Source of the DNA: Pseudomonas fulva 12-X
GTDB lineage: Bacteria > Pseudomonadota > Gammaproteobacteria > Pseudomonadales > Pseudomonadaceae
NCBI RefSeq assembly: GCF_000213805.1
Contig: NC_015556.1
Span: 496,001-560,000 of the forward strand
DNA length: 64,000 nucleotides
Reading direction: 5' to 3'
This document shows positions 7,430-15,207 of the stretch, piece by piece. Both the position numbers and the translations under genes were made by a program. The notes under the pieces were generated by a model. It had not been told where the DNA came from, made no database searches, and saw only the letters and a program-made list of their open reading frames with translations. The first letter of the stretch is position 1; every line of letters begins with the position of its first letter.

Positions 7430-8564
7430 AACGGCTTTTCGCCTCGCTCGGGTAAGCGCGCCGACCCATCACGGCGGGCAGCAGGGTGGAGAACAGGCTC
7501 ATCAGCAGCAGGCCGAAATACACCATGGCATCGATCAGCTGCAGGTGCAGGAGCAAATTGAGGAACACGATTTCGGTCAGCCCGCGGATGTTCAGCAGCA
7601 GGCTTTCCTGCCACTTGATCCGCGCCGGCGCCTGCGGCTCGGCCCAGTGCAGGCCAAGCCAGCTGCCGAGCACCTTGCTGAGCACCGGCGCCACCAGCAG
7701 CACGCCGACGGCGAACCAGGAGTCGGCCGCGCCGATGCCATGAAAGTCCACGCGCAGCACGCCACAGGTGAGGATCAGCGGTACCGCCAGGCCATTCATC
7801 AGCAGCTTCCACTGGCGCTGCGGCAAAGGCAGCTGGAATGGCACGCGGATCGCCGCCAGGCACAGCATGTAGGCGATGCCGAACACCAGGGCGTTGAGCT
7901 TGAGGTTGTGCAGCAGCACCATCAGGGCGAAGAACGGCAGGCTGTAGCACAGCGGGTGGCGCAGTTTGAGCAGGTTGAGCGCCAGCGGCAGTGCGGCGGC
8001 CAGCAGTGGCCACAGCAGGCTGGCCGGATGGCTGCTGCCCTGGGCCAGGCCGAACAGGCTCCAGCACATGAAATCCATCAGAATCGCCGCGTGCAGCAGG
8101 CGTTTGGTGGCCGCCGGCGGGTAGCCGATGCTCTGCAGGAACAGGTACAGCACCGGAATCGCGGTGATCGAGAACAGCAGGCCGATGCCCACCGCGCTCA
8201 GCCAGCTGTAGTCGCCGGGCAGCACCCACAGGGCGCAGGCCAGACCAGCCAGCAGCGGAATGAGAAAGCTCGGCAGGGCGATCTTCAGGCACGCCGGGCT
8301 GAGCTGCAGGTCGATCACGTCGCTGAGGATGTACCCCAGCAGCAGGGCGAAACTCAGCCCATAGGCCAGCTCGACCCAGGCCGGTGCCAGCAGGTCATCG
8401 GCCGTGAGCTGCAGGTACGGCTCCGCCCAGCCGAGCAGCAGGGCGGGAATCGCCAGGCTGGCGACCAGCAACTGGCCGACGATGGGAATCAGCCGGCGGC
8501 CACCGAGGATGCCGACCAGAGCATAGAGCGCCAGCGCCAGCAGCCAGAAGCCGAGCACGCTCAT
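7416..8564 (-). CDS. Polytopic membrane protein resembling CPA-type cation/proton antiporters
   Basis: A 382-aa protein made almost entirely of hydrophobic helices (about 10-12 membrane segments). The organisation is like the transporter part of sodium/proton exchangers: paired core helices near SAVGIGLLFSITAIPVLYLF and a C-terminal LLLNIRGLTEIVFLNLLL segment resembling the antiporter NxRGxxE region. No C-terminal TrkA-N regulatory domain follows. It overlaps the MMPL exporter gene by four bases and the flavoprotein gene by 14, so it belongs to the APE operon. Its role is unknown; energising or accompanying pigment export is one possibility. Confidence 0.65.
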   Translation of the reverse strand: MSVLGFWLLALALYALVGILGGRRLIPIVGQLLVASLAIPALLLGWAEPYLQLTADDLLAPAWVELAYGLSFALLLGYILSDVIDLQLSPACLKIALPSFLIPLLAGLACALWVLPGDYSWLSAVGIGLLFSITAIPVLYLFLQSIGYPPAATKRLLHAAILMDFMCWSLFGLAQGSSHPASLLWPLLAAALPLALNLLKLRHPLCYSLPFFALMVLLHNLKLNALVFGIAYMLCLAAIRVPFQLPLPQRQWKLLMNGLAVPLILTCGVLRVDFHGIGAADSWFAVGVLLVAPVLSKVLGSWLGLHWAEPQAPARIKWQESLLLNIRGLTEIVFLNLLLHLQLIDAMVYFGLLLMSLFSTLLPAVMGRRAYPSEAKSRYEIS

Positions 8565-10903
8565 GGCTGGGCCTCCGCTCTGTGGCGCGGCGCCGCCCAG
8601 GGCGAGAGCAGGAAGCAGAACATCAGGCCCAGGCTGATGGCCAGGCCGAAGTTGGCGATGGCCGGCGTCTGGCTGATCAGCAGCAGGCCGAACGACAGCC
8701 AGCTGGAGACCGCCGACAGCAACGTGCCGAGCAAGCTGACCGCCGGCCCGCCGATGTTCTCGCGCATCAGGATGGCGTAATCGACGCCGATGGCGGTGAT
8801 CAGCAGCAGGCCGAACAGGCTGAACAGGGTCAGCGGCTGGCCCAGCCAGCCCAGGCAGGCCAATGCCGCCAGCGCCGCCAGCAGCGGCAGGCAGACCACC
8901 CGCAGCGCGCCGCCGAGGCCGAACGGGATGCTCAGCAGCAACAAGATGGCCAGGCAGGAGATCAGCTTGAGTTCGGCGGCGCTGATTTGGGTGGCGGCGA
9001 ACAGGCGGTTCAGCTCGCCCAGGCGGTCGACCAGCTGCACACCGTCCAGGCCATCGGCGGCGCCTTGCAGCACGGCGCTGTCGGTCTGACCCTGCAGGCT
9101 GACGATGGCGGCCACGCCGTTTTCATCACGGCCCAGCCACAGGGCGCGCCAGGGCTCGGCCAGCGGGCTCGCCAGAGCCTGTTCCAGATTGGCTTGTGGC
9201 TGCTCCAGCAGTTGCTGCAACTCGGCCTGCAGGGCTTCGGCGGGAATGCCGAGGGGCAGCAGCGGCTGCCAGTGCTCCGGCAGCGTACGTAGCGCCGCGC
9301 GGGTGGCCTGCAATTGCTCAGCAGGAGCGATGAGTTGATTGAGCGACAGGTAGCTGCGCAGCTGGCCGTTGCCGACCAGACCGTCGAGCCGCGCGCCGAG
9401 CGCCTGCTGGCGCTGCAGCAGCTGGGTTTCGTCGCTGGCGCGCACCAGGAAGAATTGGCTGGTGGGCTGCTGGCCGGTGAGTTCGACGATGCGCTGGGAC
9501 TGGGCGAACAGCGCCGGGTCCTTGCCCAGCCACTGGCGCAGATCGTTCTGGCTCTGCAGCTGCCAGATGCCGCCGGCGCAGAACGCCAGGAACAGCGCCA
9601 GCAGCCAGTAGGTGCCATGGCCCTGGCGCAGGCGGCCGTGCCAGCTCAGCGTGCGGGTGGCGAGGGCCAGCAGGCGCGGTGCCGGGCGCAACTGCATGCC
9701 GTTGAGCCAGGCGGGCAGCAGGCACACCGAGCAGAGGTAGGCGCCGATCAGCCCGGCGGCGGAGAACGCGGCGATCTGGGTCAGCGCCGGAAACGGCGTG
9801 AAGGCCAGCGCCAGGTAGCCGATCAGGTTGGTGCCCAGGCTCAGGGTCAGGCCCGGCAGGGTGCTGCGCAGGGCGCTCCAGCTGCGCCACTCGGCATGGC
9901 CCCAGCTCTTGCTCAGATAATGCAGCGGGTAGTCGGCGGCCACCCCGATCAGGCTGGCGCCGAGCACCAGGGTCAGGGCGTTGATCTGCCCGAAGATCAG
10001 CACGCAGGCGGCGCAACCGGCCACCAGCGCCACGCCGATGGGCAGCAGGCTGAGCAGCACCCGCGGGCGGCGGAAGCCAATCAGCAACAGCAGCAGGGTG
10101 CCGAGGCTGGCCGCGCCGCCGATCAGGGTCATCTCGCTCATCGCCTTGTTCTGACCGGCGGCGGCATACAGCGCGCCACCGGTGGCGAGCAGCTGGCCGC
10201 CGTCGGCCTCGACGTGTTGGCGGGCCGCCTCGATGCCTTGGGCGATGACCAGCGGCGACTGCATGTCGAAGGCGTCGCCGCGGCTGCGCAGGTGCAGCAC
10301 GGCCCAGGTCATGCCGGGCTCGCTGACCAGCAGCGCGCCGCTGGCCAGATCCGGCTGTACCCGACCGCCAAAATTCAGCGCCTGCTGGGCGCGGGCGCCA
10401 AGGCCGAACCAGTCCTGCTCCGGCGGCAGCAGGCTGAACGAGGCGAAGGGGTCGAACAGCGCGGCGGCGCGCTGTTCGATGAAGGCGTCCGGCTGCTCGA
10501 TCAGCAACTGGCGATCGGTGGCGGGCAGCAGGTTCAGGCGGCTTTCGCGCAGGTGCTGGCGCAGGGCGTCGAGGTCGCTGTCGAGCTGCCAGCGCACCTG
10601 CTCGAAATGGCCGCTGGCCTGCCATTGGCGACCCAGTCCGGCCGCCAGGGCGATCGCCCGTTCGCGCTGCGGATGACCGACCAGCACCAGCAGGTCATGC
10701 TGAATCGGCTCCTGCATACGCGCTTCGGCCTGCTGCAGGCGCGCGTCACCGGCGCCGCTGGGCAGCAGGGCGAGGATGCTCGCCGCCACCGGCGGGCCGT
10801 TGCGCCATTGCCAGGCGGTCAGCGCCAGCAGCGCCAGCAGCAGCACGGCGAACAGCCGCGGCAGGCGGCGTTCGATCAGGGCATGCTCAGTGCGCAAAGT
10901 CAC
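8561..10903 (-). CDS. MMPL/RND-family exporter of the APE cluster (ApeM position)
   Basis: A 780-aa RND-like transporter with the internal duplication typical of MMPL proteins. One N-terminal membrane segment (about 15-33) is followed by a large periplasmic loop (about 35-245), a membrane bundle (about 250-400) with VAADYPLHY, a second loop (about 435-640) and a second bundle to the end with IGVDYAILMREN. The two DY pairs sit where MMPL proteins relay protons. It probably lifts the lipid-linked aryl polyene across or out of the inner membrane to the LolA-like carrier, whose gene overlaps it by 17 bases. Confidence 0.88.
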   Translation of the reverse strand: MTLRTEHALIERRLPRLFAVLLLALLALTAWQWRNGPPVAASILALLPSGAGDARLQQAEARMQEPIQHDLLVLVGHPQRERAIALAAGLGRQWQASGHFEQVRWQLDSDLDALRQHLRESRLNLLPATDRQLLIEQPDAFIEQRAAALFDPFASFSLLPPEQDWFGLGARAQQALNFGGRVQPDLASGALLVSEPGMTWAVLHLRSRGDAFDMQSPLVIAQGIEAARQHVEADGGQLLATGGALYAAAGQNKAMSEMTLIGGAASLGTLLLLLIGFRRPRVLLSLLPIGVALVAGCAACVLIFGQINALTLVLGASLIGVAADYPLHYLSKSWGHAEWRSWSALRSTLPGLTLSLGTNLIGYLALAFTPFPALTQIAAFSAAGLIGAYLCSVCLLPAWLNGMQLRPAPRLLALATRTLSWHGRLRQGHGTYWLLALFLAFCAGGIWQLQSQNDLRQWLGKDPALFAQSQRIVELTGQQPTSQFFLVRASDETQLLQRQQALGARLDGLVGNGQLRSYLSLNQLIAPAEQLQATRAALRTLPEHWQPLLPLGIPAEALQAELQQLLEQPQANLEQALASPLAEPWRALWLGRDENGVAAIVSLQGQTDSAVLQGAADGLDGVQLVDRLGELNRLFAATQISAAELKLISCLAILLLLSIPFGLGGALRVVCLPLLAALAALACLGWLGQPLTLFSLFGLLLITAIGVDYAILMRENIGGPAVSLLGTLLSAVSSWLSFGLLLISQTPAIANFGLAISLGLMFCFLLSPWAAPRHRAEAQP

Positions 10904-11495
10904 TGCGCTCCTCGGCGCTCAGGGCGTCGCCGGCGACGCTGGCGGGCATGCGCAGCAGCGTGCGGTCGCCCTGGACTTCGTGCAGTTCGATGCGCTCGAC
11001 CAGCTCACCACCGCTGATGTCGATGCGGCTGAACACCTGCTTGAGCAGCAGCGAAGTGGGCGTCATGGTCAGGGTCCAGGCCTTGGCGTCACCGCTCAAC
11101 TGCAGCTCGAAATTGCGCGCCAGGCCGCTGTGGTTGCCCTTGAGCACGTCGAGAAACAGCTTGCTCTGCTGGGCCGCCACGTCGCGCCCGGGCTGCATCT
11201 GCCAGCCGTCGGCAGTGCGCTTGGCGATGCCGTTGGCGTCGATGCGGTAATCCTGCTTGAGCGGTTTTTCCAGCTTCCACAACAGGCCGGCGTCGGCTGC
11301 GAGCACGAAGGTGCCGCTGCTGGTCAGCGGTTGCGGCAGGGCACGCAGGTGTTTTTCCTGCACGAACGGGCCACGCACCACCGGGTGTTGCGAGAGTTGC
11401 TGGCTCAGTTGATCGAGGGTCAGTGGCTCTGCCTGGCTGCTCAAGGCAGTGAGCAGCAGGCCGATCAGCAGTGTGAAACGCGCCAGGGCTTTCAT
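10887..11495 (-). CDS. LolA-like periplasmic carrier (ApeL position)
   Basis: A 202-aa protein with a cleavable signal peptide (LLIGLLLTALSSQA-EP). The mature part matches the LolA fold: RGPFVQEKHLRALPQPLTSS, then GTFVLAADAGLLWKLEKPL, both typical of LolA-family shuttles. I infer that it carries the hydrophobic pigment lipid through the periplasm between the MMPL exporter and the DUF3261 lipoprotein. The start overlaps the thioesterase stop (ATGA). Confidence 0.87.
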   Translation of the reverse strand: MKALARFTLLIGLLLTALSSQAEPLTLDQLSQQLSQHPVVRGPFVQEKHLRALPQPLTSSGTFVLAADAGLLWKLEKPLKQDYRIDANGIAKRTADGWQMQPGRDVAAQQSKLFLDVLKGNHSGLARNFELQLSGDAKAWTLTMTPTSLLLKQVFSRIDISGGELVERIELHEVQGDRTLLRMPASVAGDALSAEERSDFAH

Positions 11496-11917
11496 CCGAT
11501 CACCCGCTGCACGGCATCGATGAAGACCTTGGGCGAGGCCAGCTGCATTTCACGGCTGGCGATTTCCACTGCGACTTGCACGCTGCTGCCGCGGGTCATG
11601 CGCTCGCCCGTAGCGGTGTCGCTGATCAGGTAGTTGATCTTCAGGCGGTTTTCCCATTCCACCAGGTCGGCGCACACGGTGATGCGCTGGCCGAAGGTGG
11701 CGCCGCGGATGTAACGCAGCTGCAGGTCGATCACCGGCCAGGCGTAGCCGCTGTCGCGCATCTGCGGGTAGCCGTGATCGAGCTTGTCGAGCAGGGCGCA
11801 GCGCGCCTGCTCGAAGTATTTGACGTAGTGGCCGTGCCAGACGATTTCCATCATGTCCACGTCGAAGAACGGCACGAGGATTTCCACCTCGGCCTGCAGA
11901 ACGCCTTTAGCGCGCAT
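11492..11917 (-). CDS. apeK: Hot-dog acyl-ACP/CoA thioesterase (ApeK position)
   Basis: A 141-aa 4HBT/YbgC-type thioesterase. The signature FFDVDMMEIVWHGHYVKYFEQAR-like region at residues 17-39 contains the active-site aspartate region and helix, and FGQRITVCADLVEW forms the following strands. It likely releases stalled or finished acyl chains from ACP. The gene begins after a 90-base gap containing a REP palindrome, the only substantial gap in the middle of the APE operon, so its expression may be set apart from the upstream genes. Confidence 0.87.
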   Translation of the reverse strand: MRAKGVLQAEVEILVPFFDVDMMEIVWHGHYVKYFEQARCALLDKLDHGYPQMRDSGYAWPVIDLQLRYIRGATFGQRITVCADLVEWENRLKINYLISDTATGERMTRGSSVQVAVEIASREMQLASPKVFIDAVQRVIG

Positions 11918-11951
11918 GGGTAGCGTCCTCGAGAGCGATGGCTATCTCTGT

Positions 11952-11997
11952 AAGAGCGGGCCATGCCCGCGAATCGTGGGCATGGCCCACTCCCACA
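11952..11997. repeat. REP-type inverted repeat inside the APE operon
   Basis: Two facing copies of a GAGCGGGCCATGCCC-type sequence, here GAGCGGGCCATGCCCGC and its near reverse complement GGGCATGGCCCACTC, separated by a few bases. The same core occurs at 23477-23529. It lies between the ammonia-lyase and thioesterase genes, where it may stabilise mRNA or attenuate transcription. Confidence 0.8.
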
Positions 11998-12006
11998 CCA
12001 ATCTGA

Positions 12007-13548
12007 TCAGGCATACAGGCTCCAGTGCTGGGCGCGGATGCGTTGCAGGCACAGGCGCAGTTCGCCTTCCAGGGTGCGATCCTCGATCAGCGGCGGGAAG
12101 TCCTCGCCCAGTTGCCCGTGCATCTCGGTCAGGGCGGCGGGCAGTGCGGTGGCTTCGGCGCGCTGGCGCAGCCATACGCCCTGGTTGGCGGCGATCAGCG
12201 TGGCGGCCGCGACCTGCTCGGCCAGCTCCAGGCTGCGCAGGGCGTCGCGAGCGGCGATGGTGCCCATGCTCACCTTGTCCTGGTTGTGGCATTCGGTGGA
12301 GCGCGAGAACACGCTGGCCGGCAGGGTGTTCTTCAGGGCTTCGGCAGTCCAGGCGCTGGCGCCGATCTGCACGGCCTTGAAGCCGTGGTTGATCATCGCG
12401 GTTTCCACGGGGGCGCCGGACAGGTTGCTCGGCAGGCCGTGGTTGTAGCGGGTGTCGACCAGCAGGGCGAGTTGGCGGTCGAGCAGGTCGGCGAGGTTGC
12501 CGATGAGGTTCTTCAGGCTGTCCATGGCGAAGGCGATATGCCCGCCGTAGAAGTGCCCGCCGTGCAGCACGCGTTCCTCATCGGGGTCGATGAGCGGGTT
12601 GTCGTTGGCGCTGTTCAGTTCGTTCTCGATGAACTGGCGCAGCAGCCCCAGGCTGTCGGCCAGCACGCCGAGCACGTGGGGGGCGCAGCGGATCGAGTAG
12701 CGATCCTGCAGGCGATGCAGCGGCGCGGTCGGCGCGTCGATGGCCAGGTCCTGGCGAATCCACGCGGCCACCTGATTCTGGCCCGGGTGCGGCTTGGCGG
12801 CGAACAGGCGCTCGTCGAAGTGCTCCGGGTTACCCTGCAGGGCGATGACGTTGAGGGCGGTGATGCGCGTGGCCAGCTTGAGCAGGTAATCGGCGCGGGA
12901 ATAGGCCTGGCAGGCCAGGGCGGTCATCACCGCGGTGCCGTTCATCAGCGCCAGGGCTTCCTTGGGGCGCAGCACCAGCGGCGCCCAGCCCAGTTCGGCG
13001 TGCACCTCGGCGGCGCTGCGGCGCTCGCCGCGATACATGACTTCACGCTCGCCACACAGGGTCGCGGCGATGTAGGACAGCGGCGTCAGGTCGCCGCTGG
13101 CGCCCACCGAGCCTTCTTCCGGGATCAGCGGCAGCACATCGAATTCGATGAATGCCTGCAGGCGCTCGAGCAGCTCCAGGCGCACACCGGACATCCCTTG
13201 GCACAGCGACTGCAAGCGCGCAGCCAGCACCGCACGGGTGGCCGGCGCGTCGAGCAGCTTGCCCAGGCCGCAGCCGTGGAAGGTGTACAGGTGGCGCGGC
13301 AGCGCCTCGACCTGATGCAGCGGCACGGCCACCACGCAGGAGTCGCCATAGCCGGTGGTGATGCCGTAGATCATGCCTTCACGGTCCAGCAGGCTGTCGA
13401 CGAAGCGTGCACCGCGGGCGATGCGGTCGCGCCATACGGGGCTCTCGTCCAGCGCGCCGCGCGCGGTGCGCTGGGCCAGGCTGACGATCTGCTCGAGACG
13501 CAGAGGCTGCGCGCCGAAGGTCACGGTTTCAGGCTGCTGTGTTGTCAT
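12007..13548 (-). CDS. MIO-type aromatic amino acid ammonia-lyase of the APE cluster
   Basis: A 513-aa lyase of the HAL/PAL/TAL family. The Ala150-Ser151-Gly152 triad in GSVGASGDLTPLSY forms the MIO electrophile, and Tyr61 in YGITTGYGD is the catalytic base. No histidine-utilisation genes lie nearby. In this context it should deaminate Tyr or Phe to coumarate or cinnamate, the starter acid activated by the ApeH domain. The substrate-selectivity pair aligned with His89-Leu90 of Rhodobacter TAL is Phe90-His91 here, neither TAL-like (HL), plant-PAL-like (FL) nor HAL-like (SH). The gene overlaps the LpxL-like acyltransferase gene by 20 bases. Confidence 0.9.
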   Translation of the reverse strand: MTTQQPETVTFGAQPLRLEQIVSLAQRTARGALDESPVWRDRIARGARFVDSLLDREGMIYGITTGYGDSCVVAVPLHQVEALPRHLYTFHGCGLGKLLDAPATRAVLAARLQSLCQGMSGVRLELLERLQAFIEFDVLPLIPEEGSVGASGDLTPLSYIAATLCGEREVMYRGERRSAAEVHAELGWAPLVLRPKEALALMNGTAVMTALACQAYSRADYLLKLATRITALNVIALQGNPEHFDERLFAAKPHPGQNQVAAWIRQDLAIDAPTAPLHRLQDRYSIRCAPHVLGVLADSLGLLRQFIENELNSANDNPLIDPDEERVLHGGHFYGGHIAFAMDSLKNLIGNLADLLDRQLALLVDTRYNHGLPSNLSGAPVETAMINHGFKAVQIGASAWTAEALKNTLPASVFSRSTECHNQDKVSMGTIAARDALRSLELAEQVAAATLIAANQGVWLRQRAEATALPAALTEMHGQLGEDFPPLIEDRTLEGELRLCLQRIRAQHWSLYA

Positions 13549-14464
13549 GGTCGTTCCAGAACGGATAGAAGTTGAACCACTGCTGCGGGGCTTGCAGGCA
13601 GCGTCCGGCGAGGTGATCGGCGTAGCGCTGCGCCCACTCCTGAATCACCGCCTGGCGCTCGCTGCGCTTCCACTGCACGGCGTCGGTGAAGGGCTGCAGC
13701 ATGACCTGATAGCAGCCGTCGATCTTCAGGCAGTCGATCAGGTTGACCGGGCAGCGCAGCAGCCCGGCGAGCAGCCAGGGGCCTTGCGGCAGCGGCGCCG
13801 GGTGGCCGAGAAAATTCACCTCGACGGTGCGCTCGCCATGCAGCGGCACGCGGTCGCCGGCAATCGCCAGCCACTCGCCGCGCTCCAGATGCTCGGCCAG
13901 GCGAAGCATCACCGCCGGGTCCAGCTCGCTGACCTGAATCAGCCGCAGGTTGCTGGCGCCGCTTTCGTTGAGCAGGCGGTTGAACTGTTCGGCGTGGCGG
14001 GTGTGCACCAGCACATTCATGCGCACCCGGGCGCTCAGCTCGGCCAGGGCGCGGCACACTTCGAGGTTGCCCAGGTGGGCGCCGACCAGCAGCTGGCCGC
14101 GGCTGCCGTTCATCTGCCCATGCAGGCCGTGGGGGTCGACCAGTTCGACGTCGCTCAGCTTGAGGCGGCCGCTCCACACGTCGAGCTTGTCGAGCAAGCT
14201 GTCGGCGAAGGCCATGAACTGGGCGAACACCGAGCGGCGGCTCGGGCGCAGCTCGGGGCGTGCGCTCCAGTCGGCGAGGTTGCGCTGGTACTGGTGAATG
14301 CTGCGCCGCGCCTTGCTGCCGGCCACGAAGAAGTAGGCGACGATCAGGTACAGCAGCGGGCTCAGCGCCCGGCGGCCGAGATGGCGGGCGGCCAGGGCGG
14401 TGAATTTCATCAGGGCGAAGCTGCCGCGCTCGCGCTGGCTGGCCCAGTGGCTGGAACGCTGCAT
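13529..14464 (-). CDS. LpxL/HtrB-family acyltransferase of the APE cluster
   Basis: A 311-aa lysophospholipid-type acyltransferase. After one N-terminal membrane segment (ALSPLLYLIVAYFFV) it has the HX4E active site HLGNLEV, with GDRVPLHGERTVEVNFLG and GPWLLAGLLRCPV further on, as in LpxL homologues. APE pigments are attached to lipid carriers, and this enzyme likely acylates the sugar or glycerol part. Start and glycosyltransferase stop share one base (TGATG). In some other APE clusters, as I recall, the glycosyltransferase and acyltransferase form one protein (ApeJ); here they are separate. Confidence 0.88.
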   Translation of the reverse strand: MQRSSHWASQRERGSFALMKFTALAARHLGRRALSPLLYLIVAYFFVAGSKARRSIHQYQRNLADWSARPELRPSRRSVFAQFMAFADSLLDKLDVWSGRLKLSDVELVDPHGLHGQMNGSRGQLLVGAHLGNLEVCRALAELSARVRMNVLVHTRHAEQFNRLLNESGASNLRLIQVSELDPAVMLRLAEHLERGEWLAIAGDRVPLHGERTVEVNFLGHPAPLPQGPWLLAGLLRCPVNLIDCLKIDGCYQVMLQPFTDAVQWKRSERQAVIQEWAQRYADHLAGRCLQAPQQWFNFYPFWNDHDNTAA

Positions 14465-15207
14465 CAGCGCCACCGCCGGTAGAGCAGCACAGGCGAACGG
14501 CAGAGCATGCCGAAGAACAGCCGGGCGTGCATTTTCGAGATCAGCACGTTGTCCTGCCAGAGGCGGAAATGCGAGACGCCGTCTTCGGGGTAGTGCACGC
14601 GGGTCGGCAGCCAGCGCATCGGCTGCCCGCGCCAGGAAAGACGCACGAGGATTTCCGAGTCGAAGTCCATGCGTTTGCCCAGCTTCGCCGAGTCGATCAG
14701 CGCCACGCTGGCGGCCAGCGGGTAGACCCGGAAGCCGCACATGGAATCGCGAATCTCCAGCGACAGGCTGTTGATCCACACCCAAACGTGGGTCAGGTAG
14801 CGCGCGTACAGGCGGCCCTTGGGCACGCTGGCGTCGTACTGCGGGTACCCGCAGACGATGGCCTCGGGATGAGCGCGGGATTCGTCGAGAAAGCCGCGCA
14901 CCGCGTGCAGGTCGTGTTGGCCGTCGGCGTCCACCTGCAGGGCGTGGGTGAAACCCAGGCGCTGCGCCTCACGCAGGCCGGCCATCACCGCGCCGCCCTT
15001 GCCCTGGTTCTGCGCCAGGCGCAGCAGGTGGGTGTCGGGCTCGCTGGCGAGGCGGTCGATCACCGCGGCGCAGGCCGGGCTGGAGGCGTCGTCGACCAGC
15101 AGGCACGGCAGGCCCAGTGCCTTCAGGCTGGCGACCACGCCGGGCAGCGGCCCTTCGTGGTTGTACACCGGGATCAGCGCGCAGGGGCGATGCTGCAAAC
15201 CGCTCAT
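14464..15207 (-). CDS. Family 2 glycosyltransferase of the APE cluster
   Basis: A 247-aa GT2 enzyme resembling dolichol-phosphate mannosyltransferases. Seen are CALIPVYNHEG at the N-terminus, LLVDDASSPAC, GGAVMAGLREA and the metal-binding DADGQHD. RDSMCGFRVYPL and RMDFDSEILVRL are also typical. It probably transfers a sugar in building the lipid anchor of the pigment on the inner face of the inner membrane. The ATG overlaps the ligase stop (ATGA); the open frame extends further upstream but inside the ligase gene. Confidence 0.9.
   Translation of the reverse strand: MSGLQHRPCALIPVYNHEGPLPGVVASLKALGLPCLLVDDASSPACAAVIDRLASEPDTHLLRLAQNQGKGGAVMAGLREAQRLGFTHALQVDADGQHDLHAVRGFLDESRAHPEAIVCGYPQYDASVPKGRLYARYLTHVWVWINSLSLEIRDSMCGFRVYPLAASVALIDSAKLGKRMDFDSEILVRLSWRGQPMRWLPTRVHYPEDGVSHFRLWQDNVLISKMHARLFFGMLCRSPVLLYRRWR

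Noticed and set aside
9314..11017. A 567-codon plus-strand open frame
   Set aside because: Opposite the MMPL gene; Gln/Gly/Ala-rich, no domain, same codon-bias artefact.
12025..13575. A 516-codon plus-strand open frame
   Set aside because: It lies opposite the ammonia-lyase gene, which has all catalytic motifs; the composition is a codon-bias mirror of high-GC coding DNA.
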